A stretch of DNA of 64,000 bases from Deltaproteobacteria bacterium. Lineage in GTDB: Bacteria; Desulfobacterota; Syntrophobacteria; Syntrophobacterales; Syntrophobacteraceae. Below the pieces are notes generated by a model. The model ran no database searches and was not told the DNA's origin. It was given only the letters and a program-made list of their open reading frames with translations. The stretch is taken from the NCBI GenBank assembly GCA_012517315.1, contig JAAYVE010000059.1, positions 62,001-126,000 of the forward strand. The letters run 5' to 3'. Shown here one piece after another: positions 1 to 8,745 of this stretch. Made by a program: the position numbers and the translations under genes. How positions within the stretch are numbered: the first letter of the stretch is position 1; each line of letters opens with the position of its first letter.

Positions 1-1818
1 TGCGCATTGCGACAGGAAGGCGGGCCTTCCCTGGAGCAGTTCCAGAGGGAGTGTCCTGGAGAACGGGTATGCTTCCAGGGTCGTCCATATGGCCCGATCC
101 ACCTCGATGCTCGATAACGGGGGAACCAGCAGCCCGGACACTAGGGGCATCCGGCGGATCCACTGATTTGCCGCCTTTTCGCGGTATTTCCCGGCGAGAA
201 CGGCAAGGAGCAATGCCGTGTCGTGATTTTGGTTGGTGTAGCGCTGCTGCATGGCGAGCCCCTGGAGTCTTCTTGCGGTGTTCTCCGTCTGTTGGCCCTG
301 CCACAACTGGTAAAGGGCCAGGCTGAGGAGGGCGAAGATGACCAGGAGCCCCAGGGGGATCCGGACGGCCCGCTTCCAGGTTTGATTTCTGCAAAAGGCG
401 AGGTACTTTCTCTCCCATTCGGAACGGGGTCCAACCTTCGATCGCCCCAACAAACCCGTGTCGTGATCGCGCCAGATCCTCCAGGGGAGTGCCGGGAAGT
501 CCGCGGGTTCACCCAGCTGCCCCCATCGTCTCGCCTGCCTCTCGAATGGGGCCAGGTTCCTTTCGTACCATTCCTGGTTGCTCCTTAGGACCAGAAAGAC
601 CAGGCGGTCATGGGCCAGTTCATACCATTTGGAGTTTCCCCTCAGGCTGGCGCGGAGGATATGCTCTGCCTCGAGATATCTCTGGAGAAGAGTGAGTTCG
701 GAATCGGGATCAGGATCCGCGAGAGTTACCCGGCGGGTCCGCCCGTCCTGAATCAGTTCCTCTTCAACCCAATCCCGGATTTCCCGTTCGCCCAGCGCTA
801 CGGTCTTGGGAGCCTCCTGGATCCGCAAATCGTAGTATTGCATCAGGGCGGCGTCTACAGGCGACAGGCCGGCTACCCCCCCGACCTCGCCAAAGGCTTC
901 CCTGGACACGGTTTCCAGCTTGAGGCGCTGCACGCGATCCCAGAGCTGGGTACACACGAGCTGCAAGTGCAAGGGGTCGATCAGGGGGACGTCGCTGAGA
1001 TCTTCGAACTCCAACGCCCCGTCTTCTTCGACGTCGACATTGGATTGCCCCCTCTCCCCGGTGCGGCCCAAGTCTGCCAGGATCGCCTTTACCACTTGGG
1101 GTTCATAAGGGATGTTCAGGCGTTCCAGTGGTCCGATGACGGCCTTTTCTCCGTCGTTTCTGCTCAAGAAGTCCAGATGGTACCTTGCGGCAAAGTGGTT
1201 GGGCAAAAAACGGCTGTAGGCATCCAGGGCACCCACATACTCCTCCCGGATGGCGAAGAGGGCCCAGATTTGCTTGTCCTGCAGAGCTGTACCCAGCTCG
1301 CTGAAGAAACTGAGCCGCCCCCTTCGGTCATGAGGGGAAAGGGTGAACAGCTCCTCGAACTGGTCGAAGAGAAGAAGAAGCCTCTCTTCACCACGCCGCA
1401 GGGCCGAGCGATGTGCAAAATAGGTGTTGAGAGGGATGGCTTCGAGGCCGTCCATCGGGCCCGCATCCGCAGATTCACCCTCCCCCTTCCGCAACGCCGT
1501 CTCCAGGGAATGGATGACACTGTAGACGTAGCGATTGGATTCCGGTCGGTGAGTGGTGTGCGCCGGAAGAGGGTGCCCCACGTGAACGGGAGGCAGAACC
1601 CTGAATTCGTCCTTCCGCATTCTGGGGATGAGACCCGCCCTGATGAGGGACGTCTTCCCGGCGCCGGAAGGGGAGTGGAGCAGCACGATACGCTCGGTGC
1701 GGAGCATGCCCCGCAGGGTTTCCACGTCCTTTTCCCGCCCGAAGAAGTTGTCCGAGTCTTCCTCCAGGAACGGAGCGGGGCCTATGTAGGGCCGCATGCT
1801 GGAGAAGTCCGTGCTCAT
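1..1818 (-). CDS. nSTAND1-type NTPase with membrane helix, 3' end beyond window
   Basis: The first 606 codons of a gene whose 3' end lies beyond position 1; the frame is open to the edge. The N-terminus (residues 9-40, ending FFGREKD) is the typical entry to STAND-class P-loop NTPases of the nSTAND1 group. Walker A is SPSGAGKTS (residues 49-57) and Walker B is LLLLFDQFEE (147-156). A winged-helix-like region follows (about 300-410), then a single hydrophobic helix at 487-506. The segment after it (RRLQGLAMQQ, TALLLAVLAG) resembles the linker that precedes WD40 or other repeats in such proteins; the repeats themselves are not visible. No effector domain precedes the NTPase. The ATG overlaps the stop codon of the TIR gene in an ATGA arrangement, so the two are almost certainly co-translated. 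STAND NTPases are ligand-triggered oligomerising switches, so a sensor/activator role for the neighbour is inferred. Confidence 0.85.
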   Translation of the reverse strand, partial: MSTDFSSMRPYIGPAPFLEEDSDNFFGREKDVETLRGMLRTERIVLLHSPSGAGKTSLIRAGLIPRMRKDEFRVLPPVHVGHPLPAHTTHRPESNRYVYSVIHSLETALRKGEGESADAGPMDGLEAIPLNTYFAHRSALRRGEERLLLLFDQFEELFTLSPHDRRGRLSFFSELGTALQDKQIWALFAIREEYVGALDAYSRFLPNHFAARYHLDFLSRNDGEKAVIGPLERLNIPYEPQVVKAILADLGRTGERGQSNVDVEEDGALEFEDLSDVPLIDPLHLQLVCTQLWDRVQRLKLETVSREAFGEVGGVAGLSPVDAALMQYYDLRIQEAPKTVALGEREIRDWVEEELIQDGRTRRVTLADPDPDSELTLLQRYLEAEHILRASLRGNSKWYELAHDRLVFLVLRSNQEWYERNLAPFERQARRWGQLGEPADFPALPWRIWRDHDTGLLGRSKVGPRSEWERKYLAFCRNQTWKRAVRIPLGLLVIFALLSLALYQLWQGQQTENTARRLQGLAMQQRYTNQNHDTALLLAVLAGKYREKAANQWIRRMPLVSGLLVPPLSSIEVDRAIWTTLEAYPFSRTLPLELLQGRPAFLSQCA

Positions 1819-4379
1819 GGCACCCCCGCCTCTTGCAGACGCTCTGTCAGAGCCAGTAGGAATTCCTGTGCGGACCCCAGGAAGACGAAAGGTTTCTTGC
1901 TGATCTGCTTGAAGTATTCCACGAGATAACTCTGGGCGCGGTCCGGGTCCAGGATGTTGTCGTCATCCACGTTCACCTGAACGGCCACATGGGCATTGTC
2001 ACGAAAGACATCGCTTCCGGCCAGATCGAGGAGTGCCCGGAAAACGGACCGGAATTCCCATCCCCGCAAGTCGAATCCCAGAAACAGGAGGGCGCTGTCC
2101 GAAATGCGCGTTCTCACGGCGGAAGGCAGGCGCGCCCACTTCCCGTTGAACCGCAGGAGAAAACGGATGTGATCGTCGTCTGTGAGCACCATGGTCTCCG
2201 GCACGTCGATACGACCAAAAAGGTGATACACCATTGGCCGATCCTCACTCAGAGAGAACTTGCGGTCATCTAGGTCCTCCTCTTCCCCGAGGATTCTCTC
2301 CTCCTCCGCGAAAACGCGGTTGCGCGGAGTCATGGGATCCGCTGGGCCTGCACCTGCGGAAGAATGCTCTTCACAGCATTTTGAAATGGCAAGGGAGAGA
2401 TAGTTGTGGAGATGGGTGGTGAGATAGAGGGGGAGGCGCAGCCGGGCCAGCAGGTTGAAAGGGTCCTTTCCTTCCTGGCGAAGCATTGATTCCCACACGG
2501 CATTGAGCACCTCCAGTACCCCGGGTTTGGGCCGCAAGGTCCGAACAGCCTCCGGGTATTGCTCGGTGAGGTATTCCACCACGGCGTTTTCGTACTCCTC
2601 CATCACCCAACGCCGCTGACGGGTTGTGGCTACGTATTGCGCCACTATCCTCAGGTCCCTGCGCTCCTCCCGCGCTCCCGGGTAATGGTATTTCAGAGCC
2701 AGTCTCTCGGCGACATCCCCCCTGGAACGGACCACGTGCCGGCTCACCAGGGGACCGAGGATGGGGATACAAAGCCTGTCCTTGTGGCGTATGCCTCTGA
2801 TGAGCAGTTCCCACGCCGTGGACGCGTCACCCAGAAAGTTGGGCCGGTACCAAAGCTGCCCCGTTCGGATGCGGGCCATGACAAGTGGTTTCCAGCAGTC
2901 ACTTTTTCCGACGGCGGAACGGGCTGACTGAATAGCCTCATCCAGATTGCCCGTGCGCCAAAGCCCGGACAGAAATTGGGAGAGAAAAACGAGCCAAAGG
3001 GAACGCTCCATGGGAGCTTGGCGGGCCACCACGGCGCAGACCCCCGTGGTGATGAATTCCGACGCCAGCCGCACAAGGATTTCTTCCACCGCGACGTTGC
3101 CCTTTGAAGCGGGGCCCTCCGCCGTATCGACAACGATCACCTGGGGGGGGAACGGCAGGCCCTTCACTCGTTTGGCGAGATCCTCAAAACTGCATGCCGC
3201 AGGCTCCCCTTCACTTCCCTGGCCCGCAACGACAGGATCGAAAGTGCCCCAGTCCAGGTGAACAAAGAGGAAGAGGAGGGCGGAATGCGGCCGGACGGTG
3301 CCCTTGAGATTCAGCTGATCCTGGAAAACGCGGCACTGGATGGACTCCCTGCGGAGAGAGGATTCCAGGTCCCGGACGACGGCGGGAACTTGAGGATCGC
3401 CGGGAATGGGCAGATGGCAAAGATTTACCAACCGGTCGGGCCAAGCGGACATCACCGGCGAAGGCCAACTTTCGCCGGCTGCGGAAACCGTCCTGGAGAA
3501 AACCGGTTCGGTGCTTCCCTGCCCCGAGCCTGACCCCAAAGCCAGTGGGAGGGTTTCCCAGAAGACCCGCTGGAGGTCAAGGGAGGTTGCCTCGATGTTC
3601 ACCCTCAGTCTTGCCGGCTTTTCTTGCATCCTGTCAGTGTACATGTCCAGAACAGCCCGGGGGGGGCCTTCGGGAAAAAGGCGCCTGACGAGTTCGGCGG
3701 CGTACCTTTCGGGTGTGTCCTGAGGTCCCTCCAATGGAAGGGAATGGATCCGGGCCCTGTAAACGAGGGAACGGTTCTGGGAGGGATTCCTGGTGTCGGT
3801 GTACCGCAGTTCGGCCTGGTGCTCGTCCCCCATGCGGTGCCTCAGGCTCACCTCGAGATGAAGCACAGGTCCGAGGATTGGGGGTGCGGGCTGAGGGGGT
3901 GGAGGGGGTGGAGGGGCCTCCTCTCCTTCCGGGCGAAGCATTCTCCCGACCTCCTTCACGAGCCCCGTGAGCACATTGTTTTGCTCGTACTTGGGAACCG
4001 CCTCCAGGGGAAGTCCGCCGGCCGTCCACAACTGCAAACCGCTGAGTTCGGGTACGTACTCGTACGCACAAGGACTGGCAAGAACGGGGATGATCGTGAG
4101 CTTCTGATTGGCCTTCTTTCGGTAGATCAGGCAGGGGAGTTCCTCTCTCATGATGAATTCGGAACTGAGGAAGGAAGGGGTGACGATGAGAACGGCGACG
4201 GAGGCGCCCTCCAGTTTCTCCTCAATGATCGCCTTCCACTCGGAACCCGCCTGCAGCTTCTTGTCGCTCCACACGTCAAGGCTGGCCACTCGGTTCAGTT
4301 CGAGCACCTTGAGATGGTTCTCCACGAGCCTTCGCCAATCTTCGTCCTCGTGAGCGTAGCTGATGAACAGGACCGCCAT
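1815..4379 (-). CDS. TIR / CHAT-like / SIR2-like three-domain protein
   Basis: 854 residues. Residues 1-148 are a TIR domain (MAVLFISYAHEDE; a SSEFIMREELP segment supplies E79/E80 as the likely NADase glutamate). A proline run (155-167) leads to a region at about 170-510 that resembles CHAT caspase-like proteases: H374 in LFVHLDWG, then VVDTAEG, GVCAVVARQAP and LDEAIQSARSAV. The position where CHAT proteases have their cysteine (usually ACES) reads TAEG, with A420. Residues about 525-854 match the SIR2_2 family: CIPILGPLVS (537-546), LYLTTHLHNYL (651-661), VYHLFG (717-722), LLFLGFDLRGWEFR (764-777). The usual TTN-x-D motif is replaced by TTHLH, so the catalytic asparagine seems lost. TIR is therefore the only part with an apparently intact active site. 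A role in NAD depletion on infection is inferred from the families; substrate and trigger are unknown. Confidence 0.88.
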   Translation of the reverse strand: MAVLFISYAHEDEDWRRLVENHLKVLELNRVASLDVWSDKKLQAGSEWKAIIEEKLEGASVAVLIVTPSFLSSEFIMREELPCLIYRKKANQKLTIIPVLASPCAYEYVPELSGLQLWTAGGLPLEAVPKYEQNNVLTGLVKEVGRMLRPEGEEAPPPPPPPQPAPPILGPVLHLEVSLRHRMGDEHQAELRYTDTRNPSQNRSLVYRARIHSLPLEGPQDTPERYAAELVRRLFPEGPPRAVLDMYTDRMQEKPARLRVNIEATSLDLQRVFWETLPLALGSGSGQGSTEPVFSRTVSAAGESWPSPVMSAWPDRLVNLCHLPIPGDPQVPAVVRDLESSLRRESIQCRVFQDQLNLKGTVRPHSALLFLFVHLDWGTFDPVVAGQGSEGEPAACSFEDLAKRVKGLPFPPQVIVVDTAEGPASKGNVAVEEILVRLASEFITTGVCAVVARQAPMERSLWLVFLSQFLSGLWRTGNLDEAIQSARSAVGKSDCWKPLVMARIRTGQLWYRPNFLGDASTAWELLIRGIRHKDRLCIPILGPLVSRHVVRSRGDVAERLALKYHYPGAREERRDLRIVAQYVATTRQRRWVMEEYENAVVEYLTEQYPEAVRTLRPKPGVLEVLNAVWESMLRQEGKDPFNLLARLRLPLYLTTHLHNYLSLAISKCCEEHSSAGAGPADPMTPRNRVFAEEERILGEEEDLDDRKFSLSEDRPMVYHLFGRIDVPETMVLTDDDHIRFLLRFNGKWARLPSAVRTRISDSALLFLGFDLRGWEFRSVFRALLDLAGSDVFRDNAHVAVQVNVDDDNILDPDRAQSYLVEYFKQISKKPFVFLGSAQEFLLALTERLQEAGVP

Positions 4380-4814
4380 GTGAATGCCCCTGTGGTTGCT
4401 GGGTTAGACCCAGTGTGAGAACGGCGGCGGCGGACGCCCCCCGGAAGATCTGCCGACTGCCGGGCGATTGTCGGATAGGTACCGGTTCAATTCCTGTGTT
4501 TCTGTTCTTGAGGCGATGAGACGACACGCACGATGCTGAAATGCGCAAGAGACGCTTGGAACAGGAAAAGATCGACCCGCTTTCCATGCAGCAACGGGAG
4601 AAGACGATGGAGATTCAGACGATTGATGAATCATACGAAAGAAAAGCGTTTGAGTAAACACAAATATTTCAATGACATGATCTTCTCCGGGAGGCGAGGG
4701 GAACCGAATCTGTTCCCGTGGTCCAAAGGGGGGTGGTGTTGAGAACCCCTTCGTTGGCTGCCGAGGCCCTTTTGCCGAATGGGGGTGGGGAAGGGGACTG
4801 GGGGAAGGGTACTT
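4380..4814. other. intergenic region, 435 bp
   Basis: No convincing gene. It lies between the ABC-transporter operon and the TIR operon, both on the minus strand, so it should carry a terminator for the first and a promoter for the second. An AT-rich patch lies near 4640-4680, but no convincing promoter or terminator was found. Short open frames here have no recognisable product. A weak AGGGG ribosome binding site lies just upstream of the TIR start codon at 4379. Confidence 0.5.
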
Positions 4815-6140
4815 TCAATGAAGGGCTTCGATGGGGTGGGCGTACCCAGTGAGTTCGACGTACCCCGTCACCTCGACCGGCTTCTCCAATCGGGTGCCTC
4901 TTCCCGAAACACTTCCCTCCCAGTAGGTGACCTGAGTGGATTCACCCGTGCGCAGTTCCTGGTCCGACAGGTTGGATTCCACCTCGAGGTCCGCCTGGAG
5001 GGGGTGCACTCGAAGTCGCCACCGGGATGGGTAGGTGGCCCCCGAATGGGGGCTCTTCCAGGAATCGAGGGAATCCACTTGGAAGTCGTCCCTTCGGAGG
5101 CGCGTGCTCTTTCCCGAGGCGTCCACGAAGGTGCCGCTGGACGGGATCCCGAAGGAACCATCCTTCTTCCGCATGCAGTAGAGCATGAGTTCCGTGTCGT
5201 CGTCCAACTGGAGGCTGAACCAGTCCCAGCCGACATAGACGGCTTCGAGGGGCGCCGAGCTGAACTCGTGGTCCATCCAGGCGGAACCGGACACAGGGAT
5301 CACCCTGCCGGCCACCTTCAGGGAGCCGGAGACGCCCATGCGCGTGAAGGAGTAATAGCAGCTCGCCTTTTCGGGGGTGCTCCCTTTGAGGCTGTACCCC
5401 GCATCCCCATGGAGGACGGGTGGCTTGTGGGGTGCCAGGTTGAGGTGAAGGTCGAAATCCGGCGTGAAGGCCGTCAGTTGATGGCTTTCACCTGTGATGC
5501 GCGTCTCCCAGTTGCCCAGAAACACCCGGGTTTCCCCCGCAGCCTGCTTAACGCCGGCAAGACCGACGGCCCCTCGGGATACGGCCTCCCCCTGGTGGAA
5601 CCTCCCAGCCGTCAATTCCGAAAGAGCGGCATGGGCAACATAGACCTGCTGCGTCCGCCATGCGGAAGCGGGGTGGGGCCATCGATCCCGTTCTGAGGAG
5701 GGAGCGATCTGGCGTCTGAAGAAGGTGAGTTGAAAACCGAATCGCTCGCCCGAGGCCGAACGCACGTTTCCCGTGTAATACCACCACTCCGTCTGGAACC
5801 CCGGGTGCTCTCCGTGGTCCTGTGGGAACTGGAGCCGGCAATCCCTCGGTACCACTTCATATGGGTTCCTGGATGGTTCCGCCGCAGGAACCCCCTCCCT
5901 TACGTGTGCCGCTACGAAAAGGACGAGGAAGGGAATGATCAAACCCCGAGACAAGCGATGGAAGAATCGTCGGCGTCCAAGGGCGGAAGCGTGGTCGGCG
6001 TCTTCCCAAACCGGTTCACCCCTTGGATAGGGGCGCGGTTTATCCCCGCACTGGGAAAAAGCTGAACGGGCCCCATTTCTTGGCACAGAACCGGATGGTT
6101 CAGGGAAACACAGAGGACGATGAGTTCTTCCCTGGGCCAT
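4815..6140 (-). CDS. AttH/CrtC-type lipocalin-like secreted protein
   Basis: 441 residues with the beta-rich core of the AttH / hydroxyneurosporene-synthase (CrtC) family: TEWWYYTGNV, WMDHEFSS, and GWDWFSLQLDDDTELML near the middle, then a second beta domain. It is the last gene of an operon with an FtsX-type permease and an ABC ATPase, the usual setting of AttH proteins, which suggests an exported partner of the transporter handling a hydrophobic molecule. The ATG at 6140 lies 7 bp after the permease stop and has an AAGGTGA-like binding site within the permease's last codons. That start leaves about 60 residues before a hydrophobic, signal-like stretch (LIIPFLVLFVAA), which is long for a signal peptide, so an internal GTG (residue 44) could be the real start. 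Catalytic activity is not implied; many AttH proteins have no known reaction. Confidence 0.82.
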   Translation of the reverse strand: MAQGRTHRPLCFPEPSGSVPRNGARSAFSQCGDKPRPYPRGEPVWEDADHASALGRRRFFHRLSRGLIIPFLVLFVAAHVREGVPAAEPSRNPYEVVPRDCRLQFPQDHGEHPGFQTEWWYYTGNVRSASGERFGFQLTFFRRQIAPSSERDRWPHPASAWRTQQVYVAHAALSELTAGRFHQGEAVSRGAVGLAGVKQAAGETRVFLGNWETRITGESHQLTAFTPDFDLHLNLAPHKPPVLHGDAGYSLKGSTPEKASCYYSFTRMGVSGSLKVAGRVIPVSGSAWMDHEFSSAPLEAVYVGWDWFSLQLDDDTELMLYCMRKKDGSFGIPSSGTFVDASGKSTRLRRDDFQVDSLDSWKSPHSGATYPSRWRLRVHPLQADLEVESNLSDQELRTGESTQVTYWEGSVSGRGTRLEKPVEVTGYVELTGYAHPIEALH

Positions 6141-6147
6141 GGTCCTG

Positions 6148-8745
6148 TCACCTTTCCTTGAGCAGTTGCGCCGGGGAACGTCGGAGAAGGTTCTGGGCCG
6201 CCGGAATGGCGGCTACGAGGGAGGTGGCGAGGATCAGAGGGAGAGAGAGGGTAATGGTGAACCAGTCTGCGCCATACACGAAGGTCCATCCGAAAGACTG
6301 GCGGTTGATGACGAAGACGAGCAGGGCGGAAAGGGCAAAACCGCAAGCGAGGCCGAGGATTTCACCGGTGAAGACCATGAGGATGGCTTCCCAGCAGATC
6401 ATGGTCCGAATCTGACGGGAACTGGCCCCAATGGCCGAAAGGGTGAGCAGTTGCCGTGTCCTTTCCAGCACCAGGACCGTCAGGGTGGTGGCGATCCCGA
6501 GGGTGGCCACGAGGAGGGCAATCATGAGCAGAACGCTGGTGACTCCAAAGGTTTCGTCGAAAATCCTCATGATCGCCCGGTGGAGTTCTCCTCCCGTGGT
6601 GATTTCGATGGCCGGCGCCCAGTCGCCCAGCACTTTCATCACTTCTGTCCGAAGCCTGCCTGAGGCCGCTTCCCGATCTCCATGGGGATCCTCCAGGAAG
6701 AGGCGGACTCCCCCCCACGTGAAGTCCCCGGTGAGTTCCTGCAAGTGCGGTAGGGAATAACACACGACACCGCCCTGGGTGCGGTAGTCTCGAAAGATCC
6801 CGAGAATGGGGAGGTCCAGGGTGATGTTTTGAACCCGCTCTTTGAAGCGGTCGCCGACGCCCAGACCTGAGTGATACGCAAAAACTTCCGAAATGATGAC
6901 CCCCTTGCCTGTTTCCAGCAGAGGGAATATGTCGCCCGCGACTCCCTCCACGAAGAGAAAAGACGCGTGTTGCCGAAACACACTGAAGTCGATGGCTTCA
7001 AACTGGTAGAGACGCCTGTTGTGGTGAAGGAAAATGCGACGGTACGGCATGAGCGCCATTGGCGTTTCCAGTCTTTTCAGGGCCTCGGCCGCCTCCTGGG
7101 GGAACGGGTCACGATAGCGGTTGATTTCCGCCATCTTGGGACGGAGAAACAAGTCGCCGCTCACGCTCTCTCCCACCCACAGCTCCACTGTACTGCGGAA
7201 ACTGTGGATCATGATGACCAAGCCCACAAAGAGAGCCACGGCGGTGATGAGCGCCCCCACAGAAATGGCGACCCTTGATCCCGCATCCCGAACATAGGTT
7301 CCTCCCAGGTGGGCCGATTCCCCGAAAAAACGGCGGAGCCTTGGAGCGCTCATACCGCCGACGACTTTGAGGAACCACGGGGAAAGGAGGGAAAAGCCGA
7401 CGAATAAGAGAAAGGTCGCAAAATAGCCCGTGAAAGGGAGTTCCGGCATTGCCGGGAGCCGGGATACGGGCCACACGGCTAGAATGAGGAGAATACCCAA
7501 TAGACCGATGGTTCTATATGATCCTTGTTTTCTGGAGGCTCCGTGATGCATGAGCAACGCCTCGCGGGGGGGGACCAACATGGCCTGTCTCGCAGGTTGT
7601 GCAGCCGCAAGAAGGCACACCAGTACCGTCAATCCGAAGGATGCCGCAATCTCCCACGGATCCAGCTGCAGATCCTCACCCCGGACCCGTACAAAAAGGT
7701 GGGTGATGGTGGAACTCACCCTTCCCAGCAGGTCTTTGACCAGCACACTCCCCAAAGGCATGGCGATCAGCCATCCCATGACCCCGAAAAAGACACCTTC
7801 CCCCAAAAAGAGACTGAACACGAGGTGGGGCGATGCTCCAAGAGAGCGCAGAATGGCGAGTTCCGGTCGCCTGGCCTTGGTATGGAGGGCAATGAGACTA
7901 TAGACGAGAAACATGCCGACGAAGAGGGAAACGAAGCTCAGGACGGAGAGGTTCAGCTGGTAGGATCGGATCATGGTGACTCCGCTCTCCTTCGCTTCCG
8001 AGGGGCGCTCCAAGCTGACGCCGACGGGTAGGGAGGAGCGAAGGGAATCCAGATCCTCTCCAGTGGCACCGGGCTTTAAAAGAAGGTCGATGCGGTCCAC
8101 TACCCCGAGACAACCGGTGAATTCCTGAAAGGTGGCGATGTCGGTGATGGCCAATTCGCCCCCGTCCACCAAGGCGAGCCCTTCTGAAGCGAGGGTCCCA
8201 AGCGAACGGAAGAGCGTGTTCTTCCGGAGATGTTCCAGGACGACACTGTCCCCTTCCCGAAGGTTGAGGATACGGGCAAGTCTCTCTCCAATCAGAAGGG
8301 TGGCGGGTTGGGCCATGAGATCCGCCCAGGTGGAAGAGGACTTCCCGCTGGAAGGGGCGGTGCTCCAGGTTCGAAAGGGCCGGTCCAGAACGGGGTCGAT
8401 CCCGACCAGGAGGAACACGGCATCCGGGTGCCCTGGGGCTTTCACGTAGGTGGTCATGATGGGACTGGCGCCGCGAACGGCCGGGTGCTTCAGGAGTTGC
8501 GCAACCAGCGCCTCGGGCAGCCGGTTTCCCTGGGCGACCACCGACCAATCGGAGCGGCCGGCGATATTTTCCATGCTTCTAGCGAAAGAATGGACCGAAG
8601 CACTCACGGCGAGACGTACACTGGTGAACACGGCGGCCCCCAGCCCGATGCCCATGAGGACAGCCAGCACCTGTCGGAAATGACGGCGCATGTGCCGGAA
8701 AGTGAACCACACCCAGAGTCGGACAATCAGACCTGCTCGTGACAT
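6148..8745 (-). CDS. FtsX-family ABC permease, fused double-module
   Basis: 865 residues with two FtsX/MacB-like permease modules in one chain. The N-terminal helix (FRQVLAVLMGIGLGAAVF) is followed by a large extracytoplasmic domain, a helix bundle around residues 265-390 (LSFVSLFVGMFLVYSLIAL), more central helices (GLLGILLILAVWPVS), a second extracytoplasmic domain, and a last bundle at about 735-860 (VLLMIALLVATLGIATTLTVLVL). It starts inside the 3' end of the ABC ATPase gene (19-bp overlap), so the two are translationally coupled. With the downstream AttH-like protein this matches the Att/Lol-like transporter layout, in which the permease extracts or delivers a lipid-like substrate at the outer face of the inner membrane. 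The substrate cannot be read from sequence. Confidence 0.88.
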   Translation of the reverse strand: MSRAGLIVRLWVWFTFRHMRRHFRQVLAVLMGIGLGAAVFTSVRLAVSASVHSFARSMENIAGRSDWSVVAQGNRLPEALVAQLLKHPAVRGASPIMTTYVKAPGHPDAVFLLVGIDPVLDRPFRTWSTAPSSGKSSSTWADLMAQPATLLIGERLARILNLREGDSVVLEHLRKNTLFRSLGTLASEGLALVDGGELAITDIATFQEFTGCLGVVDRIDLLLKPGATGEDLDSLRSSLPVGVSLERPSEAKESGVTMIRSYQLNLSVLSFVSLFVGMFLVYSLIALHTKARRPELAILRSLGASPHLVFSLFLGEGVFFGVMGWLIAMPLGSVLVKDLLGRVSSTITHLFVRVRGEDLQLDPWEIAASFGLTVLVCLLAAAQPARQAMLVPPREALLMHHGASRKQGSYRTIGLLGILLILAVWPVSRLPAMPELPFTGYFATFLLFVGFSLLSPWFLKVVGGMSAPRLRRFFGESAHLGGTYVRDAGSRVAISVGALITAVALFVGLVIMIHSFRSTVELWVGESVSGDLFLRPKMAEINRYRDPFPQEAAEALKRLETPMALMPYRRIFLHHNRRLYQFEAIDFSVFRQHASFLFVEGVAGDIFPLLETGKGVIISEVFAYHSGLGVGDRFKERVQNITLDLPILGIFRDYRTQGGVVCYSLPHLQELTGDFTWGGVRLFLEDPHGDREAASGRLRTEVMKVLGDWAPAIEITTGGELHRAIMRIFDETFGVTSVLLMIALLVATLGIATTLTVLVLERTRQLLTLSAIGASSRQIRTMICWEAILMVFTGEILGLACGFALSALLVFVINRQSFGWTFVYGADWFTITLSLPLILATSLVAAIPAAQNLLRRSPAQLLKER

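Noticed and set aside
610-1929. Long plus-strand open frame of 439 codons
   Set aside because: It lies opposite the STAND NTPase and TIR genes, whose motifs are unambiguous; the translation shows no family features.
3624-4418. Plus-strand open frame of 264 codons
   Set aside because: Antisense shadow of the TIR gene in GC-rich DNA.
4779-5696. Plus-strand open frame of 305 codons
   Set aside because: Antisense to the AttH-like gene; no recognisable domains.
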